Translations under genes and position numbers: made by a program
Assembly (NCBI GenBank): GCA_016212965.1
Contig: JACRDA010000374.1
Span: 1 to 62,547, forward strand
Direction: 5' to 3'
Length of the DNA: 62,547 nucleotides
Source of the DNA: Myxococcales bacterium
GTDB lineage: Bacteria; Myxococcota_A; Polyangia; Polyangiales; Polyangiaceae
The notes under the pieces: generated by a model
Database searches by the model: none
What the model was told of the DNA's origin: nothing
What the model saw: only the letters and a program-made list of their open reading frames with translations
Shown here: positions 52,942 to 61,822 of the stretch, one piece after another
Layout of the letters: every line of letters begins with the position of its first letter
Position numbering within the stretch: position 1 is the stretch's first letter

Positions 52942-55137
52942 ATGAGGATCCAAGCGGCGCTTTCATGCTCCGGCTTGCCCGACGACGCGCGCGTGGCGGA
53001 GCTCATCGGCACCGAGGCGCTGAACGCGCTCTCGAGCTTCGAGGTCTTGCTCGAGAGCGACGAGCCCGGCGTCGATCTCGAGGCGCTGCTCAAGGCGTCC
53101 GCCACCCTGCGGCTGCACGACGAGCTCGAGGCCGTCGGCCGCACGGTCGCCCTCGTCGTGCAGAGCGCCGACTACGAAGGACAGTCCGTCGGCGGCCACG
53201 GCTATCGCCTGCGGCTCGCGCCGCCGGCGTGGCTGCTGACGCTGCGCCGCGGCTATCGCATCTTCCGCGACAAGACGACGCGGCAGATCGTGACCGAGGT
53301 GCTCGAGGGGGCCGGGATCGCGCCGAGCTCGCTGCGCTTCCGCCTGTCGGGCGAGTACCTGCAGCGCCTGCACTGCACGCAGTACGACGAGAGCGAGTGG
53401 AGCTTCGTCGAGCGTCTGCTCGCCGACGAGGGGATCTCGTACTGGTTCGACTTCGACGAGGCGGCCGAGCAGCCGCTGCTCGTCTGCGCCGACGATCGCA
53501 ACGCGCACGAGGAGGCGAACGGCGGCCGCGCCCTGCCGTTCTTCGATCCGGGCGACAAGACACCCTTCCGACATCTCCACGAGCTCGAGCGCATCGAGGA
53601 GCTCGCCGTCGAGGCGGTGCAGGTGCGCGAGTACGACGTGCGCGCCCCGGACGTGTACATCGACGGCGCGGCGGGCAAGGGCGCCCGCGAGTACTTCGAG
53701 TACCCGGCCTGCGTGCTCGACGCCGCGGCTGCGGGGCGGCGTGCGCAGGCGCGGCTCGAGCAACTGCAGCGCTTCGCGGCGCGCGCAAGCGGAGCCAGCG
53801 ATTGCCTGCGGGTGCAGCCGGGACGGGTCCTCACCGTCGGACACTGCGCGGACGAGGCGCTCAACGGCGACTACCTGGTCGTCGGCGTGGAGCACCGGCT
53901 CACCGCGCAGACGCGGCGCTCCGTGCGCGAGGCGCGCTACGAGAACCGCGTGCTGTTCGTGCCCTGGGGCGAGACCGCGTTCCGTCCCGATCGGCCGCGC
54001 CGCCGCCCGAAGGTCGGCGGCATCGAGCCGGCGTTCACGACGGGTGCCGCGGGCGAGGAGATCCACGTCGACGACCTCGGGCGCGTGAAGGTGCGCTTCC
54101 CGTGGGATCGCACGGGCATCGACGACGACACCACCTCGACCTGGGTGCGCTGCCTCCAGATGTCCATGGCGGGCGCGATGGTCCTGCCGCGCGTCGGCTG
54201 GGAGGTAGCGGTCGCGTACGTCGACGGCAACCCGGACGTGCCCTTCGTGCTCGGCCGGACCTACAACGCGACGGCGATCGTTCCGTACGGCCTGCCGGGC
54301 GCGGCGGCCACGAGCACCTTCCAGTCCGCGACGTCGCCCGGGGACGGGACCACGAACGAGATCCGGATGGGCGACAGTGCCGGCGGTCAGGAGCTCTTCG
54401 TCCACGCGACGCGCGATCAGACCGTCACCGTCGGCGGCAGCGCGACGAGCACCGTGGGCGTCGACGAGACCCACGACGTGAAGCTGGCCCTGATCGTGAA
54501 GATCGACGGCGATCAGACGCTCAGCGTGGGCGCCGATCAGAAGGTGGACGTCGGTGCCGAGGTCGCCGACACGGTGAAGGGCTCCCGCAGCGAGACCATC
54601 GGGGGCATGGAGCACAACAAGGTCACGGCCAACCGCATCGTGAGCGTGGCGGGCGGGTACACCGAGCTCATCGGCGCCCTCTACGGCATCCAGTGCAACC
54701 AGGCGAACGCGTCCGTGAAGGGTGCCTACACGAACCTCATCGGCGGCGCGATGGGCCTCGCCGGCGGGCTCGGCGTGGGCGAGACCGTGGTCGCGGCCCG
54801 CACCGAGATCGTGGCGGGCGGCAAGACCCTCACCTCGCGCAGCAGCGCGTCCGAGTCGGTGCTCGGTGCGAAATCGGTCACGGCGGGCCCGACCAGCGAG
54901 GACGCCGGCTCGGACGTGGTGACCTCGGTGAAGGCGGCGGGCAAGGTCAAGGTCGGCGGCAGCGCCACCCTGAAGGCGGGCGGGACGTTCGCGATCGAGG
55001 CGCCGACGATCACCATCAAGGCGGCCAGCCTCGCGGCCGGGGGCATGAAGCTCGCGGGCGGCAAGCTCGACGTGTCCAAGGGCACGACCAAGGTCAAGGG
55101 CAACATCAAGCGCAAGGGCGGCGGGCAGGTCGGGTGA
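52942..55137 (+). CDS. vgrG: Type VI secretion tip protein VgrG (first copy)
   Basis: The 731-residue protein has the gp27-like hub at about 1-330, with SFEVLLESDEP, RRGYRIFRDKTTRQIV, LHCTQYDESEWSFVERLLADEGISYWF. The gp5-like OB-fold at about 375-460 has HVDDLGRVKVRFPWDR, TSTWVRCLQMSMAGAM and LPRVGWEVAVAYVDGNPD. A long beta-helix needle follows, with many VTVGG/LSVGA-type repeats, to a Lys/Gly-rich end. No enzymatic C-terminal extension is present, so it is a structural spike that probably carries the downstream Rhs effector. The second vgrG starts 4 nt after it ends. Confidence 0.95.
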   Translation: MRIQAALSCSGLPDDARVAELIGTEALNALSSFEVLLESDEPGVDLEALLKASATLRLHDELEAVGRTVALVVQSADYEGQSVGGHGYRLRLAPPAWLLTLRRGYRIFRDKTTRQIVTEVLEGAGIAPSSLRFRLSGEYLQRLHCTQYDESEWSFVERLLADEGISYWFDFDEAAEQPLLVCADDRNAHEEANGGRALPFFDPGDKTPFRHLHELERIEELAVEAVQVREYDVRAPDVYIDGAAGKGAREYFEYPACVLDAAAAGRRAQARLEQLQRFAARASGASDCLRVQPGRVLTVGHCADEALNGDYLVVGVEHRLTAQTRRSVREARYENRVLFVPWGETAFRPDRPRRRPKVGGIEPAFTTGAAGEEIHVDDLGRVKVRFPWDRTGIDDDTTSTWVRCLQMSMAGAMVLPRVGWEVAVAYVDGNPDVPFVLGRTYNATAIVPYGLPGAAATSTFQSATSPGDGTTNEIRMGDSAGGQELFVHATRDQTVTVGGSATSTVGVDETHDVKLALIVKIDGDQTLSVGADQKVDVGAEVADTVKGSRSETIGGMEHNKVTANRIVSVAGGYTELIGALYGIQCNQANASVKGAYTNLIGGAMGLAGGLGVGETVVAARTEIVAGGKTLTSRSSASESVLGAKSVTAGPTSEDAGSDVVTSVKAAGKVKVGGSATLKAGGTFAIEAPTITIKAASLAAGGMKLAGGKLDVSKGTTKVKGNIKRKGGGQVG

Positions 55138-55141
55138 GTCC

Positions 55142-57328
55142 ATGAGCGAGCGCGCGCGCTGGGAGCTCGAGATCGAGGGCGTGGACGCGACGCTGCGCGT
55201 GACGCGCATGCGTGGGCGCGAGGGCATCCACGCGCCGTACCGGTTCGAGGTCTGGGCGATGCCGCTCGCCGCCGACGGGACCCCGACCGCGGTCGCGGCG
55301 GACGCCGCGCACCTGCGGCCGGCCACGCTCACCTTCATCCACCCGGACGACAGCACGCGCGCCGTCCAGGGGCTCGTCGACGAGGTGGTGGTCTCGGGCC
55401 GAGGGCTCGCGTTCGTGATCGTGCCGCACGTCGCGCTGCTCGACCACTGCGTGGATCACCGGGTGTTCGTCGACCTCGATCCGATCACCATCGCCGCCGA
55501 GGTCCTGGGCGAGCACGACCTCGCGCTCGACCAGCGGGTCGCGCGCACTCCCGACAAGCGCAGCCAGTGCGTGCAGGACTTCGAGAGCGACCTCGGCTTC
55601 GTCTCGCGCATCCTCGCCGAGGAGGGGATCAACTGGTATCTGCCGGCGGCCGAGCAGAAGCGCCTCGTCATCACGGACCAGCCCTCGGGCTACGACGATC
55701 TGCCCGGGGGGCCCGAGCTGCCACTCAATCCGGGCGGGGGTCTCACGCCCGACGAGAGCGTGTTCGGCGTCAAGCTGCGGCGCGAGGTCGCCGTCGAGAA
55801 GGTCTCGCTCCAGAGCTACGACCCCGACAAGCCCGAGCTCGATCTCGGCGTCGGCGCCGAGACGGGCGCAGCGGCGCTCGAGGCCTACGAGTACCCCGGC
55901 CGCTACCGCGACGGCTCGCTCGGCGCCACGCTCGCGCGCTTGCGTCTCGATCAGCTGCGCGGGCACGCCGAGGTCCTGAGCGGTGTCACCAACTGCTCGC
56001 GCCTCGTCGCCGGGCACGTGCTCGCGCTCGGCGGGGGCGAACGTACCGACCTCGAACGGCGCTGGCTGGTGGTCGAGGTGAGCCACGAGGTCGCCGAGCC
56101 TTTCCAGGGCGAGGGCGACGACACGCCCTATGCCGCGCGCTTCGTGGCCGTGCCGGCCGACATCGGCTTTCGCGTCGACCGCCCGACGGCGCCGCGCGTC
56201 GACGGCGTGCAGACCGCCACCGTGGTCGGGCCGTCCGGCGCCGAGATCCACACGGAGTCCGGCGGGCGCGTGAAGCTCCTCCACCGCTGGGATCGCCTCC
56301 ATCCGCCCGACGACACGGCGTCGGCGTTCGCGCGCGTGGTGCAGCCACCGAGCTCGGGTGGGTTCCTCTTGCCGCGCACCGGCTGGGAGGCGCTCGTCGC
56401 CTTCCACGCCACGTCGCTCGACCAGCCGTTCGCGGTCGGCCGCGTCTACAACGGCACGGCGCCGCCGCCCAACGCCCTGCCGGGCGACAAGGTGGTGAGC
56501 GCGTTCGGCACCCGGACGACGCCGGGCGGCGGCAGCCAGAACCTGCTCGCGCTCGACGACACGGCGGGTGACGAGAACATGACGCTCGTCGCGTCGAAGG
56601 ACCTGAACGAGCGCACCGAGAACGACAAGAACACCGGCATCACCGTCGACGACGGCTGGAGCGTCGGCGCCAACCGCACGCTCATCGTCGGTCAGGTGCT
56701 GAGCGTGAAGGTCGGCGGCGCACAGTCGTACCACATCGGGGCCAACCGAACCCTCAACACCACGTCGAACAAGCTCGTCAACGCCGCGTCCGAGAGCGTC
56801 ACCATCGGCGGCGTGCGCAGTTTCGACGTGGGCGGCGACTACAAGACCTCGTGTGCCACGCTGACGCGGCTCGTGGGTGGGGCGCGCGTCGAGGCCGCGA
56901 TCGAGAAGAGCGATCGCGCCGTCCAGGGCGCGCACACCGTGCTGGTCGGCGGATCCTGGCGCACGGTGGCCGGCCTGGGTGCCGACGTCGTCGTCATGGG
57001 CGCCAACACCGAGCTCGTGGCCGGCACCAAGAAGATCGACGCCGCGAAGTACACGCTCGACGTGCGCGGCGCCTACAAGGAGACGCTGGCCAGCCGCAAG
57101 GTGAAGGCCGGCGGCGACCGCGAGGAGGGCTTCGGCGCGGCCGCGAGCTACCAGGTCGGCGCGAGCGCGACCCTCGCGGGGGCCGACGTGAGCGTGAAGG
57201 CGACGTCGAAGATCACCATCAAGGCGGGCGGCGTCACGGTGACCATCACGCCGAGCGCGGTGAAGATCAAAGGCGACGTGAAGTCGTCGGTGAAGTCGAA
57301 CGACGCCGGCGACCAGAAGTACGGCTGA
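55142..57328 (+). CDS. vgrG: Type VI secretion tip protein VgrG (second copy)
   Basis: The 728-residue protein repeats the VgrG plan and is only distantly similar to its neighbour. The hub (about 1-330) has HAPYRFEVWAM, KRSQCVQDFESDLGFVSRILAEEGINWYL. The OB-fold (about 370-450) has ESGGRVKLLHRWDR, FARVVQPPSSGGF and LPRTGWEALVAF. The beta-helix tail carries SVGANRTLIVGQ- and IGANRTLNT-like repeats and ends KVKSSVKSNDAGDQKYG-like. It lacks an effector extension. It is 12 nt upstream of the DUF6484-like gene. Two tandem vgrG genes imply a mixed trimer or alternative cargo loading. Confidence 0.95.
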   Translation: MSERARWELEIEGVDATLRVTRMRGREGIHAPYRFEVWAMPLAADGTPTAVAADAAHLRPATLTFIHPDDSTRAVQGLVDEVVVSGRGLAFVIVPHVALLDHCVDHRVFVDLDPITIAAEVLGEHDLALDQRVARTPDKRSQCVQDFESDLGFVSRILAEEGINWYLPAAEQKRLVITDQPSGYDDLPGGPELPLNPGGGLTPDESVFGVKLRREVAVEKVSLQSYDPDKPELDLGVGAETGAAALEAYEYPGRYRDGSLGATLARLRLDQLRGHAEVLSGVTNCSRLVAGHVLALGGGERTDLERRWLVVEVSHEVAEPFQGEGDDTPYAARFVAVPADIGFRVDRPTAPRVDGVQTATVVGPSGAEIHTESGGRVKLLHRWDRLHPPDDTASAFARVVQPPSSGGFLLPRTGWEALVAFHATSLDQPFAVGRVYNGTAPPPNALPGDKVVSAFGTRTTPGGGSQNLLALDDTAGDENMTLVASKDLNERTENDKNTGITVDDGWSVGANRTLIVGQVLSVKVGGAQSYHIGANRTLNTTSNKLVNAASESVTIGGVRSFDVGGDYKTSCATLTRLVGGARVEAAIEKSDRAVQGAHTVLVGGSWRTVAGLGADVVVMGANTELVAGTKKIDAAKYTLDVRGAYKETLASRKVKAGGDREEGFGAAASYQVGASATLAGADVSVKATSKITIKAGGVTVTITPSAVKIKGDVKSSVKSNDAGDQKYG

Positions 57329-57340
57329 CAGGAGCAGGCC

Positions 57341-57841
57341 ATGGCGAACAAGCTCGTTTCGACACCGGCGCGCCGCGCCGCTTCCTCCGGCGTCGTCGCC
57401 GGGCGTCCGGCACGACGCGCGACCGACCTCGCGCCGGGGCTCCACCTCGCGCGCATCGAGGCCATCGGCGCCGACCGCTACACCGTGCGAACGCTGGACG
57501 GCCGCCGCTTCTCGGCCGAGCGCGAGGACTCGGTCGAGGCGGCCTTGCTCGAGGAGTGCGTGCGGGCGAGCCGCCCGGTGCTGGTGTGCTCGGGACCGCA
57601 CGGTCCGGTCGTAGCCGGCGCGCTCCAGACCGCGCCCTCGCTCGGCACGAGCGACGGCAAGCACCTGCGCATCGAGGCTGCCGACGTGAAGCTCCGCGCC
57701 GGACGCAGCCTCACGATCGAGGCCGGTCCGGTGGCCATCGTGGTCGACGCCAAGGGCGCGCTCCGGCTGCGCGGCGACAAGATGGTCATCGACATGGGCT
57801 CGCTGCTGCGGATCCTGGCCGCACGCGTCGAGCTGCCTTAG
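57341..57841 (+). CDS. DUF6484-like T6SS accessory protein
   Basis: The 166-residue protein has a central beta domain (LHLARIEAIGADRYTVRTLDGRRF, then VLVCSGPHGPVVAGALQ) and a C-terminal beta repeat (KHLRIEAADVKLRAGRSLTIEAGP). The pattern resembles DUF6484 proteins that are found between vgrG and effector genes. They are thought to act as small adaptors that load cargo on the spike. It sits 12 nt after the second vgrG and 11 nt before the Rhs gene, exactly that position. Confidence 0.75.
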   Translation: MANKLVSTPARRAASSGVVAGRPARRATDLAPGLHLARIEAIGADRYTVRTLDGRRFSAEREDSVEAALLEECVRASRPVLVCSGPHGPVVAGALQTAPSLGTSDGKHLRIEAADVKLRAGRSLTIEAGPVAIVVDAKGALRLRGDKMVIDMGSLLRILAARVELP

Positions 57842-57852
57842 CGAGGCCTGGT

Positions 57853-60800
57853 ATGGGCGATCTCGGCAGCATCGACGTCAAGGACGTCGTCACGCTCAAC
57901 TCGGGCCACGCCGCGCCCGGGCCGCCGGCGGTGAGCGCCATCATGCCGCCGCCGCCGCCGTCGCCGACCGGGCCCTGCCCGGTGGCGCCGTTCATGTACA
58001 TCGCGCGCAGCGCCAAGGCGCAGAAGGGGTCGTGCGGCGGCTCGCGCGAGATCGTGGAGGGCCAGGGCAAGGTGCGCGTGCTGCGCAAGGACACCGCGAT
58101 CGACATCGAGCAGCCCGGCAACATGCCGTCGAAGCCGACCGACCCCACGATGGTCAACAAGGCCGACCAGGTCTCGAAGGTGATCGTCGGGCTCGGGCTC
58201 ATCACCGATCCCGGGCAGAGCACCGTCCTGTCGGGCAAGAAGCCGATCGCCGTCACCGGCGCGATCTGCCTGCTCAACATCCCGAGCCCCAACAGCAAGC
58301 TGCACCAGTCCGAGAGCCCGCTGCTCGGCGCCGGCGACGTCGTCGCAACCCAGGCGGGCGACAAGGCGAATCCGTGCAAGGTCGTCGCCTCGGGCGACCC
58401 GGTGGCGGTCGCCTCGGGCGTCGTCGTCGACGAGGTCGTCGACCTCCGGCTCTGCGGCGTGATCGACGTCGAGCTGCGCCGCCTCTACGCGAGCGCCCGC
58501 CACAAGGAGCGGTCGAGCTTCGGGCGCGGCGGCTGGACCCACAACTTCCAGCGCTTCGTCGAGCCGACGGCGAGCGGCGAGCTTTCGGTGGTGGGCGGCG
58601 ACGGCCGACGCCTCGTGTTCCCGGCCCTGGCCAAGGGCGCCACGGCGCTCCTGCGCGGGCGCGGCCTCGAGCTCGAGCGGCGCGGCGAGCGCTACCTGCT
58701 GCGCGAGCTCGACACCGCGCTCGGCTACGAGTTCGAGCGCGTCGAGCCGGGCGGCCTGCACGTCCTGGCGCGCATCCGGGACGCCTGGGACAACCGCGTC
58801 GAGCTCGTCCACGAGGGTGGGCGCCTCGCCCGGCTCGTGGACACGGCGCGGCGCGAGCTCCACTTCGCCTACGACGACCAGGCGCGCATCGTGCGCATCG
58901 AGGTGTGGGCGAGGAACGAGCTCCAGGTCTGGCACGACTACGGCTACGGCGAGGCGGGCGAGCTCGCGAGCGCGACCGACGCGCTCGGGCACGTGGAGCG
59001 CTACGGCTACGACGCCAAGCACCGCCTGGTGGCCAAGACGGCCCGCAACGGCCTCACCTTTCGCTACGAGTACGATCGCGACACCGGGCGCTGCGTCAGG
59101 AGCAGGGGCGACGGCAACCTCCAGAACGTCGAGCTCGAGTTCGACGATCGCGAGCGCACGACCGCGGTCCACGGCAACCCCGAGCCGCGCCTCTACTCGT
59201 ACACGACGGCCGGCGACGTGACGCGCGAGGCGACCTCCGACGGCGCCTGGCTGCTGGCGTCGCGCTACGACGACGATCAGCTGTGCGTGGCGCAAGCGAA
59301 CGCCGCCGGCGAGAGCCGCAGCTTCGCCTACGACGCGCGCGGGCGGCTCGTGAAGTACGTGCGCCCCGACGGCGCCGTGTTCGAGCTCGAGCGCGAGCAC
59401 GATCGCCCCGTCAAGCGCACCGACCCGGACGGCGCGGTCCACGGCCTGAGCTACGACGGACGCGGCGCGCCCGTCGAGTGCGTGTTCCCGACCGGCCGCC
59501 GCGAGCGCTACGGCTGGGACGAGCACGGGCGGCTGCTCCACGTGGACTGCGAGGGCCAGCGGCTCGCGGGCTACGCCCACGACGACGAGCACAACATCGT
59601 GGCCGTCACGAACGGGGCCGGCGCCACGCACCACTACGCCTACGACGCGATGGGGCGCATGATCTGCGCGACCGATCCCCTCGGACGCGTCACGCGCGTG
59701 GCCTACGACCGCTTGGGACGACCGACCCACAAGCAGATGCCCGACGGCACACGGCTCGCGTTCGCCTACGACCCGGTGGGCAACCTGGTGCGCGAGGTCG
59801 ACCAGACCGGTCGCACGACCGAGTACGCGCACCTCGGCGCCGAGAGCATCGCGCGGGTGGTCGCGCCCGACGGCGGGCGCTGGGAGGTGGAGCGCGACGG
59901 CATCGAGCGGGTCGTCGGCGTCACGAACCCGAAGGGCGAGCGCTGGGAGTACGAGTACGATCGCGCCGGTCGCATGATTGCGGAGCGCACCTTCGACGGA
60001 CGCGCGCTCCGCTACGCCTACGCGGCGCACGGGCGCCACAGCCGGACGGAGCTCGGCGAGGACCACTGCATCGAGTACGCGTACGACGAGGCGGGCTTTC
60101 TCGTCGGCGCGGAGTCGCCGCACGGCAACCGGCGCTTCGTCCGCGACAAGATGGGGCGCGTCGTCGAGGCCGTCGTCGCCGAGCACGACGGCGAGCGCAA
60201 GGTCGAGCTCGCGTGGGACGCCGACGGACGTCTGGTCGCACAGGCGTCCGACGGCGCCGTCGTCCGCTACGAGTACGACACGGTCGGCTGGCTCCGGGCG
60301 CGCACGCTGCCGAACGGCGAGACCACGCGCTACTACCACGACGGCGCCGGGTCCCTCGTCGGCATCGAGCACGAGGGCGAGAAGGTGTTGCTGCAGCGCG
60401 ACACGGCCGGGCGCGAGGTGCGCCGCTACTTCTACGCGAGCGGTCTCGACCTGCAGCTCGGTTACGACGGCGACGATCGCCTCGTCGTGCAGCGCGCCGC
60501 CGTCGCCGGCGGCCCTACGCTCGTGCAGCGCGAGTGGGTCTACGAAGCTCACGCTCGACCCCTGCGCATCGCCGACGCGCGCTGGGGCGGCAGCGAGTAC
60601 GAGCACGACCCTTGCGGGCGGCTCGTCGCCGCGACTCGGGCCGGCGTGCGGCGTGCCTTCGCGTACGACGAGGCCGGGAGTCTCGTCGCCGACAGCGCTG
60701 GGCTCGGCGCCGGCGGGCCGTGGACGCTCGGTCCGGGCGGCCGCGTGCTCCGCGCCGGCGACGTCGCCTACCGCCACGACGCGCTCGGGCGCCGCGTGCG

Positions 60801-61818
60801 CAAGCTCGAGCAGCGCGAGGGTGTGGCGCACGAGACGGCGTACCTCTGGGACGCGTGGGGGCAGCTGCGCGAGGTCATCCTGCCGGGCGGCGCGCGGGTG
60901 CGCTTCTGGTACGACGCGTTCGGCCGGCGCGTGCAGAAGGCGGTGCTGCCCCCGCCGGGGCTCGACGGCGGCGCGCCCGACGGGGCGCGCGTCACGCGCT
61001 ACGTCTGGGACCGCAACGAGCTCGCACTCGAGGTCGAAAGCAGCGGCGCGGCGCGGACCTTCGTGCACGAGCCGCGCAGCTACGTGCCGATCCTGCAGCG
61101 GCAGGGGGGCGCGAGCTTCGCCTGCATCACCGATCACGTGGGGGTGCCGCGCGAGCTCGTCGACGGGCACGGCCGCGTGGCATGGGCCGCGCGGTTCGAG
61201 CCGTTCGGCGCGCTCGCCGCGAGCCAGCACGACCCGGCAGCGGCCGCGGTCGCGAGCCCGTTCCGGCTCCTCGGGCAGTACGCCGACGACGAGACGGGCC
61301 TCCACTACGCGCGCTTTCGCTACCACGATCCGGCCACCGGCCGCTGGCTCAGTCCCGATCCCGAGGAGCTGCGCGGCGGGCCCAACGTGTTCGCCTACGA
61401 CGGCAGCCCGGTGCGCGACGTCGATCCCCTGGGGCTCATGAGCGCGAACCGCTTCCAGCAGTTCCTGGACGAGACGCATGGCCCGCGCCGGCAGGCGCAC
61501 GCGGCGGCGGGCCGTCTGCAGCGCCGCCTGACGCGCGACATGGGCCCGCGCGAGGGCTCGACCCACACCACCTCGGCGACCGCGAGCGGCCGCGCGGCGC
61601 ACAACCAGCGCACCGGCAACCCCGAGGACCACGCCGAGCGCCGCATGGGACCGCTCGGCGGCGAGGTCGTGGGCGCCGGTCGCCCGCACTGCGGCAGCTG
61701 CACGACCGCGATCCTGAGCCAGGGCGGGATCACGGCGTCGCCGATCCGCGGCAGCGGCGACAATGCCTGGAATCCGCCGCGCCCCGCGGCTGGCTCCCCA
61801 CCGGATCCCAGTTGGTGA
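57853..61818 (+). CDS. PAAR-like/Rhs polymorphic toxin with C-terminal deaminase-like domain
   Basis: The 1321-residue protein is a T6SS cargo effector. Residues about 1-195 form a PAAR-like (DUF4150-like) N-terminus that would cap the VgrG spike. Residues about 200-1195 are YD/Rhs repeats with many GRLVKYVRPDGA-type units. The core closes with the canonical GRWLSPDPEELRGGPNVFAY and DPLGL at 1191-1195, where Rhs proteins autocleave. The variable tail of 126 residues (1196-1321) holds HAE (1260-1262) and CGSC (C1280, C1283), the zinc and proton-shuttle signature of the cytidine-deaminase superfamily. I infer a nucleic-acid or nucleotide deaminase toxin, but cannot name the subfamily. GAGG precedes the ATG at 57853. 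The next gene starts 4 nt after the stop. Confidence 0.93.
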   Translation: MGDLGSIDVKDVVTLNSGHAAPGPPAVSAIMPPPPPSPTGPCPVAPFMYIARSAKAQKGSCGGSREIVEGQGKVRVLRKDTAIDIEQPGNMPSKPTDPTMVNKADQVSKVIVGLGLITDPGQSTVLSGKKPIAVTGAICLLNIPSPNSKLHQSESPLLGAGDVVATQAGDKANPCKVVASGDPVAVASGVVVDEVVDLRLCGVIDVELRRLYASARHKERSSFGRGGWTHNFQRFVEPTASGELSVVGGDGRRLVFPALAKGATALLRGRGLELERRGERYLLRELDTALGYEFERVEPGGLHVLARIRDAWDNRVELVHEGGRLARLVDTARRELHFAYDDQARIVRIEVWARNELQVWHDYGYGEAGELASATDALGHVERYGYDAKHRLVAKTARNGLTFRYEYDRDTGRCVRSRGDGNLQNVELEFDDRERTTAVHGNPEPRLYSYTTAGDVTREATSDGAWLLASRYDDDQLCVAQANAAGESRSFAYDARGRLVKYVRPDGAVFELEREHDRPVKRTDPDGAVHGLSYDGRGAPVECVFPTGRRERYGWDEHGRLLHVDCEGQRLAGYAHDDEHNIVAVTNGAGATHHYAYDAMGRMICATDPLGRVTRVAYDRLGRPTHKQMPDGTRLAFAYDPVGNLVREVDQTGRTTEYAHLGAESIARVVAPDGGRWEVERDGIERVVGVTNPKGERWEYEYDRAGRMIAERTFDGRALRYAYAAHGRHSRTELGEDHCIEYAYDEAGFLVGAESPHGNRRFVRDKMGRVVEAVVAEHDGERKVELAWDADGRLVAQASDGAVVRYEYDTVGWLRARTLPNGETTRYYHDGAGSLVGIEHEGEKVLLQRDTAGREVRRYFYASGLDLQLGYDGDDRLVVQRAAVAGGPTLVQREWVYEAHARPLRIADARWGGSEYEHDPCGRLVAATRAGVRRAFAYDEAGSLVADSAGLGAGGPWTLGPGGRVLRAGDVAYRHDALGRRVRKLEQREGVAHETAYLWDAWGQLREVILPGGARVRFWYDAFGRRVQKAVLPPPGLDGGAPDGARVTRYVWDRNELALEVESSGAARTFVHEPRSYVPILQRQGGASFACITDHVGVPRELVDGHGRVAWAARFEPFGALAASQHDPAAAAVASPFRLLGQYADDETGLHYARFRYHDPATGRWLSPDPEELRGGPNVFAYDGSPVRDVDPLGLMSANRFQQFLDETHGPRRQAHAAAGRLQRRLTRDMGPREGSTHTTSATASGRAAHNQRTGNPEDHAERRMGPLGGEVVGAGRPHCGSCTTAILSQGGITASPIRGSGDNAWNPPRPAAGSPPDPSW

Positions 61819-61822
61819 AGAC